Counted from the stretch's first letter, positions 18,978 to 27,413 are shown. The stretch is DNA of 44,604 nt from Dehalococcoidia bacterium (GCA_019694855.1 JAIBBD010000013.1:1-44604); one strand, 5' to 3'. Notes: generated by a model from the letters alone, not told the origin. Numbers and translations are program-made.

Positions 18978-19772
18978 TCAGCTCGTGACCCGCTGACCGC
19001 GGATCACCGTCCTCGAGTCGTACTCACGCGTCACCGTGTTGAAGTCGCCGCTGCATGTGATGAGAGTGATCGCGTCGCCCTCGGGCACGCTCGAGCTGAA
19101 GATAGTCCCCCAGTCGCCCTCGGCCTCCGCCACCTGCCGCTTCCACACGACCTTGTAGCGCACGGTCTCGCCGTGCATGGTCACCTCGATGAGGTCGCCC
19201 GCCTTCAGCAGGTTGATGTCACGAAACACGCCCTCGCCGCGGTAGTTCACCTGCGCGTAGGGCACCAGCGCCGCGTAATCGACGTGCGCGGCGAACACCG
19301 GGTTCTTCCCCTGCCCGATGTCACCGCCGAAGCGCGGGTCCACCGCGAAGTTGTACCAGCTCACGTCCGAGGGCCCGAACGGGTTCAACCGCTGCAGGTT
19401 CAGGTCCGAGGCCACCGTGCGCTCGCCGATCGGCGCGTCCACCCCGATCCGAGGAATCTTGAACCGCCCGAGGTTTGCGCTGGGCGGGTCTCCATGCGCC
19501 TTCACGAAGTCCCGCAGCGTCTTCAGCGTCGGCAGGTCCGGGTCCTCGGTCGGCAGTGGCTCCGCCGTGTGCGTTGGACCGGGCACGTCCACCGACGCCG
19601 TCCGCGTCGAGGGCGCCGACACCGTCACGGCCGGGCTGTCCTCGGCGGTCCCGCCGTCGGCCACCAGGCTCACCGCGAGCCCGACCAGGAGCACGAACAC
19701 GACGCCCGCCGCCACAGTCGCGATGCGCGTCCCACGCGTCTGCAACGCCCACCACCGCCGCAGTGGCACCAT
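18978..19772 (-). CDS. Sortase (class F-like), membrane-anchored
   Basis: A 264-aa protein. One N-terminal transmembrane helix (about residues 17-38) is followed by a Ser/Thr/Pro-rich linker and a sortase beta-barrel beginning FKIPRIGVDAPIGE (about 104-117). The catalytic triad is visible: His163 in FAAHVDY, Cys240 in LITCSGDF and Arg254 in YDSRTVIRG. Sortases cleave C-terminal sorting signals and join proteins to cell-wall or protein amines. A likely substrate, ending in a PPKTG-hydrophobic-RR signal, is encoded 0.9-1.5 kb upstream on the same strand (20651-21226). Confidence 0.9.
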   Translation of the reverse strand: MVPLRRWWALQTRGTRIATVAAGVVFVLLVGLAVSLVADGGTAEDSPAVTVSAPSTRTASVDVPGPTHTAEPLPTEDPDLPTLKTLRDFVKAHGDPPSANLGRFKIPRIGVDAPIGERTVASDLNLQRLNPFGPSDVSWYNFAVDPRFGGDIGQGKNPVFAAHVDYAALVPYAQVNYRGEGVFRDINLLKAGDLIEVTMHGETVRYKVVWKRQVAEAEGDWGTIFSSSVPEGDAITLITCSGDFNTVTREYDSRTVIRGQRVTS

Positions 19773-19892
19773 TCACGCCTCCATGCCGGGGACCGAGGGA
19801 GCGGGCGAGGCCCTTGTCTATCTACGATACCGCCGCCGGCGAGCATCGTACACGAATGCCCGCCGGGGAGCGCCCGGCTCGCCGGACACGAA

Positions 19893-19935
19893 GCGCCCCG
19901 GCCCGCCGTCACGAGGACGGCCGCAGCCGGGGCGC
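19893..19935 (-). terminator. Hairpin terminator downstream of the 120-aa secreted protein
   Basis: GCGCCCCGGC (19893-19902) pairs with GCCGGGGCGC (19926-19935). An inner CCGTC/GACGG stem extends it. The minus-strand transcript continues into TTCGTGTC. Confidence 0.55.
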
Positions 19936-19958
19936 CTGCCGTGCAGTCGACGGCGCTG

Positions 19959-20321
19959 CTAGACGCAGCGCCCGATGAAGATCGTGCCCAGCGGAATTGT
20001 GTTGTTCGGGAACAGCGCCATGACCGCCTCGTTGACGACGCCGATCGCCGTGCCGGGGATATACACGGCGAAGGTGCCGTCCGGCTTGTTGTAGAAGAAC
20101 GCGGACGTGTCCTTCGGGCAGCCCGAGGCCGTCAGCAGCTGCTCGAAGGTGCCGCCGCCAAAGGAGAAGCTTCCGAAGCCGCCCGTCGCCGGTGGCTTGT
20201 TGCCCGCGATGATGCCGCCCTGCTGCGCGTGTGCCGTGCCGCCGCCCTGTGCCGGCATGAGCACCAGCAGTGACGCCAGCGCAGCCGCCAGTACGGACGC
20301 CCCGATGAACCTGCGAATCAT
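19959..20321 (-). CDS. Secreted single-module protein, 120 aa (shared C-terminal module)
   Basis: The start is the ATG complementary to 20319-20321, preceded by GAAGGAGAG. MIRRFIGASVLAAALASLLVLM is a signal peptide. The mature protein is essentially one module of about 85 residues: AGNKPPATGGFGSFSFGGGT, a Cys, FFYNKPDGTFAVYIPG, ALFPNNTIP and a final GRC. The same module forms the C-terminus of both large secreted paralogues at 21361 and 24604 (KPPAAGGWGTFLFCGGT, FYNKPNGGW, ALFPNEHV). It could be a surface-binding or anchoring domain; I know no named family. Confidence 0.75.
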   Translation of the reverse strand: MIRRFIGASVLAAALASLLVLMPAQGGGTAHAQQGGIIAGNKPPATGGFGSFSFGGGTFEQLLTASGCPKDTSAFFYNKPDGTFAVYIPGTAIGVVNEAVMALFPNNTIPLGTIFIGRCV

Positions 20322-20516
20322 GACTCTCCTTCTCTCCTGGCTCCGCGGAGCCGCCATTGGCTGAGCGTCATCCCGCCCGTTGATCGCCCGATGACCGCCC
20401 GGGCCCCGAGGCGCCGCGAACGTCACGCCGTACAGGGTACCCTCCGCCGCCAGTCAGCGGCAGGCCCAAAAGGGGGGGCCGCGCGCGCTGCCTCGGCCGG
20501 CGTTCACAACAAAGAG

Positions 20517-20550
20517 AAGGGTGGCTCCCGATTGCTCGGGAGCCACCCTT
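20517..20550 (-). terminator. Strong intrinsic terminator of the sorting-signal protein gene
   Basis: A perfect 15-bp stem (20517-20531 with 20536-20550) encloses loop TTGC, and the minus-strand transcript then runs into CTCTTTGTTG. The rest of the 20322-20650 gap holds only the neighbouring promoter region and nothing else I can support. Confidence 0.75.
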
Positions 20551-20650
20551 CAGTTGGTGCCCAGATGTCACGCCGGTAGCAGCCGCTCCGTGCGCGTCGA
20601 CCGAGGTCAGCGCGCGCGGCTCGATTCTGCTCCCGACGTCACACTACGAC

Positions 20651-21226
20651 CTAGCCCTCGCGGCGGCCGTAGAGCTGGCGGCCAGCGACCGCAGCGCCGG
20701 CAACCGCGGCGAAGCCAAGGAGCAGCCAGAGGCCGCCGTTGCCGCCGTCCGTGCCGAGGAGACCAGCGTTACCGGTCTTCGGCGGGGCCGGGGTGGCCGT
20801 CGCGGTGGCGGTGGCCGAAGCCGTCGCCGAGGCCGTAGCCGTGGCGGTCGCCTGCGACACCGTCAGCTTGTAGCCGTTGGCGATGTCGGAGGGCGTGCCA
20901 CCCGACTTCCAGGTCGCGGCCGGCGAAGCCGTCGCAGCCTGGCCGTTCACGGTGAAGCTGATCGCAGCACCGTCGGTCGGACCACACGAGTTGTCCGAAG
21001 CGATCTGCATGGTCCACTCACCAGCGGCCGTAACCGTGGCGGTGCCACACTGCTTGCCGCCGATCGAGGCGGCGACGGTCTGGCCGGCCGTGAGGCCCTT
21101 GCCATACAGCACCGCCGGCAGCACCTGCGCCGAGGCCGAACCCGCGGCAGCGAGCCCGAGCGTCAGCATCAGGGCGGCAGCGGCAGCAACGAGCCCGAAG
21201 CGGGTCATTGCCTTGCTCAAAATCAT
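20651..21226 (-). CDS. Secreted Ig-like protein with C-terminal sortase-type sorting signal
   Basis: A 191-aa protein, ATG complement 21224-21226, preceded by AAGGAGA. The N-terminal signal peptide (about residues 1-33, ending ASAQ) precedes a small beta-rich domain with a GKGLTAGQTVAASIGGKQCG start and two Cys. A Thr/Ala-Thr/Ala spacer follows (about 127-148). The C-terminus has PPKTG, then a hydrophobic stretch (LWLLLGFAAVAGAAVAG), then RQLYGRREG. That layout is a sortase sorting signal with PPKTG replacing LPxTG. The nearby sortase (18978) is the natural candidate enzyme. Confidence 0.8.
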   Translation of the reverse strand: MILSKAMTRFGLVAAAAALMLTLGLAAAGSASAQVLPAVLYGKGLTAGQTVAASIGGKQCGTATVTAAGEWTMQIASDNSCGPTDGAAISFTVNGQAATASPAATWKSGGTPSDIANGYKLTVSQATATATASATASATATATATPAPPKTGNAGLLGTDGGNGGLWLLLGFAAVAGAAVAGRQLYGRREG

Positions 21227-21290
21227 TCAGTGTCTCCTTAGTGCAGCCTTGCGATTGGTTGCACGCCTTCCCGCCAAGACGTGGATGCGT

Positions 21291-21323
21291 CCCCGGGCAC
21301 CACCGTCATGATGGTGCCCGGGG
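21291..21323 (-). terminator. Hairpin downstream of the first large secreted paralogue
   Basis: CCCCGGGCACCA (21291-21302) pairs perfectly with TGGTGCCCGGGG (21312-21323). There is no clear U-tract on the minus transcript. Confidence 0.5.
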
Positions 21324-21360
21324 ACTTCCGAATCAAGCGAGTTGGCGAGTGCCCCCTACG

Positions 21361-23019
21361 CTATACGGCCTTGCACGTCGCCGTGAAGATGGTCGGGTTC
21401 GGGATCGAGACGTGCTCGTTCGGGAACAGCGCCAACCACTCGGCGTTCGCAGCCGCGACCTCAGAGCCAACAACCCAGCTGGCCCATCCGCCGTTCGGCT
21501 TGTTGTAGAAGATCACGACCGTCTTCGGCGTGGCGCAGCCCGTCGCAGCAAGGAGCTGCGCGTTCGTGCCGCCGCAGAAGAGGAAGGTGCCCCAGCCACC
21601 GGCCGCCGGAGGCTTGCTACCGGCCAGGATCGCGTCCTTGCCCGCAGCACACGCCGTCGGGGTGACGTGGATGTCACCGCTCAGGTCGAGCGCCTCGGTG
21701 CAGGTCGGGTCAGCGCCCGCAACCTGCTCCAGGCTGGCGGCAACCGTGGTCACGCCCGGGATGGCCGCGATCACGTCGCCCTCGATCACACCCTTGACGG
21801 TGTCCTCGGTGACGCTGACGAACTGGACGTTGTCAGCACCGTCGCCCGAGTCGACCTCTTCGAGGTGACCGATGATGCCGTCCGGCACCCAGTTGCCCTT
21901 GGCGTCGACGAAGGTCGCCACCACGTGCGCGTGGTCACCGATGTTCAGGGACTTCCCGAAGTCCGGAATGGTGCACGACACGGGGTCGCCACCGAACTGG
22001 ACAGTCACGGAAGCCGTAGCCGAGCCATTGAGGACCGTGACCGTGGCGATGTCGCCGCTGGCCGCAGTCGAGCCCGAAGTCAGGTAGTTCGAGGCGGTGT
22101 CGACGTCCGTGGCGCTGCCAGTGTTCGTCGTCGCCGCACCCAGAGCACCCTTGGTCGTCGTCCACTGGAGGTCGACGTTCGGGACCAGCACGCCCGCGCT
22201 GTCACGCGCCTCGGCGCAGAGAACCGCACGGTTGTTGTTGAAGCTGGTGTTGTTGTTGAACGAGTAGTCGGCCGCCGCGATCACGTAGACCGTGGTGTCC
22301 TTGCACGCGCCAGCCTCGTTCGAGGCGCCGCGGAAGCCACCCGGCCCGTCGCCGCCGTCCATCGGAACCATCTGGCCCCAGTTGTCGGCGCCACGGAACG
22401 CGGAGAGCTTCAGCGAAGCCACCGGCCCGACGACCGTGATCGTGGTGCACTTGGCAACCAGGTCAGGACCGACCATCGCGAGCTGGTGGGCGCAGAACGT
22501 GACATTGCCGCCCAGGAAGCCGGGAGGCGCCTGCCACCACTGCTCGAGGTGCGTACCGTTGAGGTCCGGGCCCGCACACGGCGTGGTGCCCGTGATGTCG
22601 ATGGCGATCTGCGTGTCGCCAGGACCGAACAGGCTGTCGCAGAAGTCGCCGTTCAGGCCGTCGCCGAAGCCGTTGGAGTCGATCAACGTGTAGCCGATCG
22701 TCTCACACGGGGTCAGGAACTGGTCGTAGCAGCCCAGCGGGTTGAACGGGAACCCGGTTGGGTCGAACCCGATGAAGTCGCCGGCGCTCGCCGTGACGGT
22801 AACCGGCTTGTTGCTGCAGTTCGGAAGACAGATGTCGTCGTCTTCCGCATTGATCTGAAGCTGAGCGTAGAAGTCGACGCCGATCTTGGCCGTGGTCGTG
22901 CCGATGGAGGCGACAACGGCTTCGGTCGGCTGGGCCGAGCTGCCGTTGTACGACACCAGCAGCAGTGCCACCGCGGCCACCGCGGCAATCGACACTCCCG
23001 CAAGGAGTTTCCGAATCAA
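21361..23019 (-). CDS. Large secreted protein, paralogue A (552 aa)
   Basis: It starts at a TTG (complement 23017-23019) placed by AGGAG with 6-base spacing. A signal peptide (IRKLLAGVSIAAVAAVALLLVS) is followed by a Cys-rich beta-type region. It contains DFYAQLQINAEDDDICLPNC, CDSLFGPGDT and WWQAPPGFLGGNVTFCAHQL, then two Ig-like segments (EARDSAGVLVPNVDLQWTTT; HVVATFVDAKGNWVPDG). The last 90 or so residues are the KPPAAGGWGTF...FYNKPNGGW module shared with the 120-aa protein at 19959. It is closely similar to paralogue B (24604-26334), including near-identical DNA over the 3' ends. It is probably a surface or matrix protein; no catalytic motif is seen. Confidence 0.8.
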   Translation of the reverse strand: MIRKLLAGVSIAAVAAVALLLVSYNGSSAQPTEAVVASIGTTTAKIGVDFYAQLQINAEDDDICLPNCSNKPVTVTASAGDFIGFDPTGFPFNPLGCYDQFLTPCETIGYTLIDSNGFGDGLNGDFCDSLFGPGDTQIAIDITGTTPCAGPDLNGTHLEQWWQAPPGFLGGNVTFCAHQLAMVGPDLVAKCTTITVVGPVASLKLSAFRGADNWGQMVPMDGGDGPGGFRGASNEAGACKDTTVYVIAAADYSFNNNTSFNNNRAVLCAEARDSAGVLVPNVDLQWTTTKGALGAATTNTGSATDVDTASNYLTSGSTAASGDIATVTVLNGSATASVTVQFGGDPVSCTIPDFGKSLNIGDHAHVVATFVDAKGNWVPDGIIGHLEEVDSGDGADNVQFVSVTEDTVKGVIEGDVIAAIPGVTTVAASLEQVAGADPTCTEALDLSGDIHVTPTACAAGKDAILAGSKPPAAGGWGTFLFCGGTNAQLLAATGCATPKTVVIFYNKPNGGWASWVVGSEVAAANAEWLALFPNEHVSIPNPTIFTATCKAV

Positions 23020-23294
23020 GTTGTTCTCCTATGGTGAACTGTTGAGTCCATCGATCCAGTTGCGATTCTGCTGTCAGCCCCCTCCTTCACCCTGCGTGCC
23101 CATCGTTCAGGCTTCTCGTGGGGTTCGCCTTCCTGCTCGGGGCCGCCAGGTGGCGTCGCTCGAGCGGGACGTCACATAGACGTGGCCTCCCTGCCGAATG
23201 GCGAACAGCGCACGCATACTAACAGCAACTCATACAAAGAGCCGCCCGGGCATGATCGTGCGCAATCAGACAAACGCTCCGACCTCGCGAAAGG

Positions 23295-24395
23295 TTAATT
23301 GGTCGTCTGGATCATCACCAGATCGATCGAGGCTACGGACATTAGCGCAGCTGGCAGCTTCAAATTGAGCGGGACGCTCTGCGTTGTGTCGCTCGCCAGC
23401 GTCCCGCTGTAGATCGGGGCCACCCCCAGCAGCCGACCTGAAGCGTCACGCAGATGTCCCCACAACGCCACGCCGTATTGCTGCCGCTCATGATTCGAGA
23501 TATCGATCGTCGACTGCGCGAGCGGCCACGCAAGCCGGGGCGGTGCAACCTCGAAGTTCTTCTTCCAGGCTGTATCGGAGTTGGCCGCAGTAGCCCGTAG
23601 GTCCGGCACCAGCACCACGTTCGCCGGGTCCAGCATGATATCAGCCGATGGGCTCTGGAACGCCAGTTGGAACGGGCTCACGCCGCCGGGCTGCAGGAAG
23701 GGCGAACCCGGTAGCGCTGGGCGGAATGTGTCAAGCGCGGTACCGCTGCCGTCGTGCACGAAGGAGCCGAGAGCGAGCATGTATCCGAGCGAGCTTCCGG
23801 TGTTCTTGATGTTGCCGGCCACATAGAGCGTCCGCCCGTTGTCGCTGCGGTAGGTGTTTGTGATCTCCCACGACATCCGCATCTGCCCCGCATCCTGCGG
23901 CACGATGAGGTCGGGCACGTGAGCCAGCCGCCACTGCCCTTTGCGGCGCGCCAACAGGAAGTCGCGCGCGCCGAAGTTCGTAATCACGCGCGCCGACACG
24001 GTCCCGGCCGCCGAGTCGAGTGTGGTCGTCCCCAGCGACTGCACCTGGAACCGCAGTTCCTCCGACTGCAACGGGGCGACCTCGAGGATCAACCGGTCGA
24101 TCTCCGGAGTCGTCAGTTCGTCGCCCGCGAGGACCTCGATCGCCGTCTGCGGGTTGTACGAGTTCACGCCGTCGTAGAAGCGCTGAATCGTCTCCTGGAT
24201 CTGCTTCCGCTCACTCGAGCCAATCGAGGACGGCATCTCCTCCGGCCCAAGCTTGGTCATCTGACGCTGCACGAACACGCCAATCACGATGACGAGCACC
24301 GCGACGGGGATCGCCCCAATGGCCAGCAGCAGCCGTTGCTGCCGTCGTCGAGCGCGTGCTGCGTCGGCGGCGGCAATGGTCTTCCGTGCGGGCAC
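23295..24395 (-). CDS. Membrane-anchored protein with FxLYD-like domain
   Basis: I choose the GTG complementary to 24393-24395 because GAGGAGG sits 5 bases upstream; this gives 366 aa. An Arg/Ala-rich cytoplasmic start precedes one transmembrane helix (LLLAIGAIPVAVLVIVIGVF, about residues 25-44). An NTF2-like region follows (IQETIQRFYDGVNSYNPQTA). ITNTYRSDNGRTLYVAGNIK and the following segment match the FxLYD-type extracytoplasmic beta-sandwich pattern, with a second copy near the C-terminus (LWGHLRDASGRLLG). It separates the two secreted paralogues and is unrelated to them. Function unknown. Confidence 0.7.
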   Translation of the reverse strand: MPARKTIAAADAARARRRQQRLLLAIGAIPVAVLVIVIGVFVQRQMTKLGPEEMPSSIGSSERKQIQETIQRFYDGVNSYNPQTAIEVLAGDELTTPEIDRLILEVAPLQSEELRFQVQSLGTTTLDSAAGTVSARVITNFGARDFLLARRKGQWRLAHVPDLIVPQDAGQMRMSWEITNTYRSDNGRTLYVAGNIKNTGSSLGYMLALGSFVHDGSGTALDTFRPALPGSPFLQPGGVSPFQLAFQSPSADIMLDPANVVLVPDLRATAANSDTAWKKNFEVAPPRLAWPLAQSTIDISNHERQQYGVALWGHLRDASGRLLGVAPIYSGTLASDTTQSVPLNLKLPAALMSVASIDLVMIQTTN

Positions 24396-24528
24396 AGCGC
24401 CTCCTCGGGCCTCGTCAGTGCGGCAACGCGAATCAGTGTAGGCGGGCAGCGATATAAGAGGAACGCGCGGCGGCGGGAAGGGTTGCCTCGCCTCGACCCC
24501 CTCGAACTCGCGGTCATTGGGCAAAGAA

Positions 24529-24555
24529 GAGGGGCTCCCCGTTCGGGAGCCCCTC
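24529..24555 (-). terminator. Intrinsic terminator of paralogue B
   Basis: GAGGGGCTCCC (24529-24539) pairs with GGGAGCCCCTC (24545-24555), loop CGTTC. The minus transcript continues as TTCTTTGC. Confidence 0.7.
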
Positions 24556-24603
24556 GTTCCATCGTCCGGGCCGCTGGCCGAATTCAGCCAGGCCGCCCCC
24601 CTG

Positions 24604-26334
24604 CTAGGTAAGCGCCTTGCAGGTCGCCGTGAAGATGGTCGGGTTCGGGATCGAGACGTGCTCGTTCGGGAACAGCGCCAGCCACTCGGCGTTCGCGGCC
24701 GCGACCTCAGAGCCAACGGCCCACACGGCCCATCCGCCGTTCGGCTTGTTGTAGAAGATCACCACCGTCTTCGGGGTGGCGCAGCCCGTTGCCGCAAGCA
24801 GCTGGTCGTTCGTGCCGCCACAGAAGAGGAAGGTGCCCCAGCCACCGGCCGCCGGAGGCTTACTGCCGGCCAGGATAGCGTCCTTGCCCGCTGCGCACGC
24901 CGTCGGGGTCAGGTGGATGTCACCGCTCAGGTCGAGCGCCTCGGTGCAGGTCGGGTCAGCACCCGCGATCTGCTCCACGCTCGCCGCGATGGTGGTCACA
25001 CCGGCGATCGCCGCGATGATGTCGCCCTCGATCACACCCTTCATGGTGTCCTCGGTCCGGCTGACGAACTGGACGTTATCAGCGCCGTCGCCGGAGTCGA
25101 CCTCTTCGAGGTGACCGACGATGCCGTCCGGTACCAGGTTGCCCTTGGCGTCGAGGAACGTCGCCACCACATGCGCGTGGTCACCGACGTTCAGCTGCTT
25201 CTTGAAGTCCGGGATCGAGCACGACGCCGGGTCGCCACCGAACTGGACCTGCACCGAAGCCGAGGCCGAACCGTTGAGCACGGTCACGGTGGCGATGTCG
25301 CCGCTGCCCGCGGTCGAGCCGGAGGTCAGCACATTGCCCGCGATGTCGACGTCGGACGCGTTGCCCGTGTTCGTCGTCGCGTACCACAGAGCGCCCTTGG
25401 TAGTCGTCCAGATCAGGTCCGCGTTCGGCACCAACACCCCTGCGCTGTCGCGCGCCTCGACGCAGATGTCAGCCTTGTCGTTGTCGAAGGTCGTCACGTT
25501 ATTAAACGTGTACTCCGCCGCCGCGATCACGTAGACCGGCGTGCCCTTGCAAGCCCCGGCCTCGGTCGAGACGTCACGACCACCGCCGAGCGTCGCCGCG
25601 CCAGCTTCGGCAATCGGCAGATCCTCGCCGCGCAGAGCGTACGCCTTGAGCGACGCCACCGGGCCGACAGCAGTAATCGTCGTGCACTTCATGACCGGGT
25701 CAGGCCCAACCATCGCCAGCTGGTGTGCGCAGAACGTCACGTTGCCGCCCAGGAAGCCGGGAGGCGCCTGCCACCACACCTCGACGTGCGTCAGGTTGAG
25801 GTCGACGAGCGGCGCATCGGTCGCACCGACCTCGAGCTTGCCGAAGTAGCACGCGTCGTGGTTCTTGATCCAGATGTTCGTGTCGCCAGGACCGAACAGG
25901 CTGTCACAGAAGTCGCCGTTCAGCTCATCGCTGAACCCGTTGGAGTCGATCGTCGAGTACGGGATGCCGCACTCGCTGTCGCACTGCACGTCCTGCGGAC
26001 GCAGGTCGACCTGACCCTCGCACGGGACGAGGAACTGGTCGTAGCAGCCCATGTTGTTGAACGGACCCCAGAGCGGGTTGTTGATGATGAAGTCACCCGC
26101 GCTCGCGGTCACGTTGAGGTTGTTCGTGTTGCAGTTGGGAAGACAGATGTCGTCGTCTTCCGCGTTGATCTGGAGCTGCGCGTAGAAGTCGACGCCGATC
26201 TTGCTGGTGGTCGTCCCGATGCTGGCGACGACGGCCTCGCTCGGCTGTGCCGAGCTGCCGTTGTACGACACCAGCAGCAGTGCAACCGCCGCAACAGCGG
26301 CAATCGACACTCCCGCGAGGAGTTTTCGAATCAA
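24604..26334 (-). CDS. Large secreted protein, paralogue B (576 aa)
   Basis: It starts at TTG (complement 26332-26334) with a perfect AGGAGG and 6-base spacing, at the same point as in paralogue A; a longer ATG extension lacks a ribosome-binding site. The signal peptide is almost identical to A. It has the same Cys-rich, Ig-like and C-terminal module order. Differences cluster in the first third, where B has an extra segment containing VQCDSECGIPYSTIDSNG, and in the middle loop (GEDLPIAEAGAATLGGG versus a Gly/Pro loop in A). Near-identity at the 3' end against divergence in the middle suggests duplication with ongoing gene conversion or domain-specific selection. Confidence 0.8.
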   Translation of the reverse strand: MIRKLLAGVSIAAVAAVALLLVSYNGSSAQPSEAVVASIGTTTSKIGVDFYAQLQINAEDDDICLPNCNTNNLNVTASAGDFIINNPLWGPFNNMGCYDQFLVPCEGQVDLRPQDVQCDSECGIPYSTIDSNGFSDELNGDFCDSLFGPGDTNIWIKNHDACYFGKLEVGATDAPLVDLNLTHVEVWWQAPPGFLGGNVTFCAHQLAMVGPDPVMKCTTITAVGPVASLKAYALRGEDLPIAEAGAATLGGGRDVSTEAGACKGTPVYVIAAAEYTFNNVTTFDNDKADICVEARDSAGVLVPNADLIWTTTKGALWYATTNTGNASDVDIAGNVLTSGSTAGSGDIATVTVLNGSASASVQVQFGGDPASCSIPDFKKQLNVGDHAHVVATFLDAKGNLVPDGIVGHLEEVDSGDGADNVQFVSRTEDTMKGVIEGDIIAAIAGVTTIAASVEQIAGADPTCTEALDLSGDIHLTPTACAAGKDAILAGSKPPAAGGWGTFLFCGGTNDQLLAATGCATPKTVVIFYNKPNGGWAVWAVGSEVAAANAEWLALFPNEHVSIPNPTIFTATCKALT

Positions 26335-26580
26335 ACAGTTCCTCCTACTCGCCGAACCTGGCTGGGTCAGTTCGCCGCACACCACGACACGGCCCGCCGC
26401 AAGCGAGACCTGGTGCACGCTTCACACAACAACGCGACCCGAGGACGAAGGTTAACCGCTCATCCCAGAAACGACGAGACTGAGGCGGCTCCCGGTACGA
26501 GAACAGCGTCTATAAACAGATTCGAGCGCCCGAGTTAACTTTATCCACGCCTCGCGTGTTCTTCCTGTTGAACAGGGGGA
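26335..26580. other. Divergent intergenic region between paralogue B and the ECF sigma gene
   Basis: No gene is supported here. It is less G+C-rich than its surroundings, with TTAACC, GTTAACT and TATAAAC stretches that could hold promoters for both sides. CCTGTTGAACAGG (26564-26576) is a 13-base palindrome just upstream of the hairpin leader and could be an operator. Confidence 0.5.
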
Positions 26581-26669
26581 AGATGCTCCTGTGTCGGCGA
26601 GTCGAGTACGATCCCGCGGTCGGCTGCATGGCCGGCCGAGCTACTCGGCACGCCGCGCCTGGAGCATCT
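26581..26669 (+). promoter_or_regulatory. Long hairpin leader sequestering the Shine-Dalgarno of the ECF sigma gene
   Basis: Three coaxial stems can be drawn: 26581-26589 with 26661-26669 (9 bp, perfect); 26595-26608 with 26642-26655 (13 pairs including one G-U, with one A-A mismatch); and 26617-26624 with 26631-26638 (8 bp, one G-U) closing a 6-base loop. The GGAG that would serve the GTG start at 26671 is inside the outermost stem (26661-26664). Control of translation by melting or ligand binding is inference. Confidence 0.65.
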
Positions 26670-26670
26670 G

Positions 26671-27399
26671 GTGGTTGACCACTCCCCCTCTCAACGTCTC
26701 GCCTCCACCGGCGAGCCTCGCGAGGTGCTTCCTCCCGAGGTCGAGCGCGATCTCGTTGACCGCGCACGGAGGAGGGATCAGGAAGCCTTCGGGCTCCTGT
26801 ACGACGCGTACCTGCCCAGGCTGTATCGCTACTGCCTGACCAGGGTCGGCAACGAGACGGACGCGGAAGACCTGACGGAAGAGATCTTCCTGAAAGTCTT
26901 CCGGGCGATCGAGGGGTTCCAGTGGCGTGCCACCGGTGCCCCGGCCGCCGACCCGGCCTCCGAGGACGACCCGCCTCCCGCGGACCCGCCCTCAGCCGAG
27001 CCCGGCAGCCAGGAGCCTCGAGTGCCGTTCGCGGCCTGGCTCTTCCGCATCGCCCATAACCACGTGATCTCGTTCCACCGGCGCGCCGCCACCCGCGGCC
27101 CATCGGCGGAACTCTCCGAGGCGATCCGCGATGACCGGCGCGGACCCGCCGAGATCGCGGAAGCCAAGGTCGCGGCTGAGGAGGTGTTCGCGGCGGTCAG
27201 GCAGCTCCCCGAGGCGCAACGGGACGTCCTCCTGTTGCGGTTCGCCTCCGGACTCTCGGTCGCCGAGACCGCGGAGGCCCTCGGCAAGCAGCAGACCAAC
27301 GTGAAGGTCCTCCAGCACAAAGGCATACAGCGGCTGAAGCGGATGCTCTCGGGCGAGGCGGAAGGCGCGGCAGCGGACGCCGAAGGGCGTCGCAGATAG
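26671..27399 (+). CDS. ECF-type RNA polymerase sigma factor
   Basis: A 242-aa protein from GTG 26671. Region 2 is AFGLLYDAYLPRLYRYCLTR, followed by DAEDLTEEIFLKVFRAI (about residues 40-87). Region 4 is LPEAQRDVLLLRFASGLSVA, followed by ETAEALGKQQTNVKVLQHKG (about 172-212). An unusually long acidic Pro-rich insert (PAADPASEDDPPPADPP and onward, about 90-115) separates the two. It directs RNA polymerase to an alternative promoter set. The next gene, 14 bases downstream, encodes a single-span membrane protein that fits an anti-sigma role. Its leader hides the ribosome-binding site. A GTG 18 codons in (26725) is an alternative start. Confidence 0.9.
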   Translation: MVDHSPSQRLASTGEPREVLPPEVERDLVDRARRRDQEAFGLLYDAYLPRLYRYCLTRVGNETDAEDLTEEIFLKVFRAIEGFQWRATGAPAADPASEDDPPPADPPSAEPGSQEPRVPFAAWLFRIAHNHVISFHRRAATRGPSAELSEAIRDDRRGPAEIAEAKVAAEEVFAAVRQLPEAQRDVLLLRFASGLSVAETAEALGKQQTNVKVLQHKGIQRLKRMLSGEAEGAAADAEGRRR

Positions 27400-27413
27400 A
27401 GACAGCGGAGCGG

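Noticed and set aside
24048-24059. Perfect GAAC-N4-GTTC match
   Set aside because: It lies inside the FxLYD-like gene, far from any start, so I do not count it as an SOS operator; it shows the pattern occurs by chance.
26564-26576. CCTGTTGAACAGG as a LexA box
   Set aside because: The half-sites are in the opposite order (GTT before AAC), so it does not fit GAAC-N4-GTTC; kept only as a generic palindrome.
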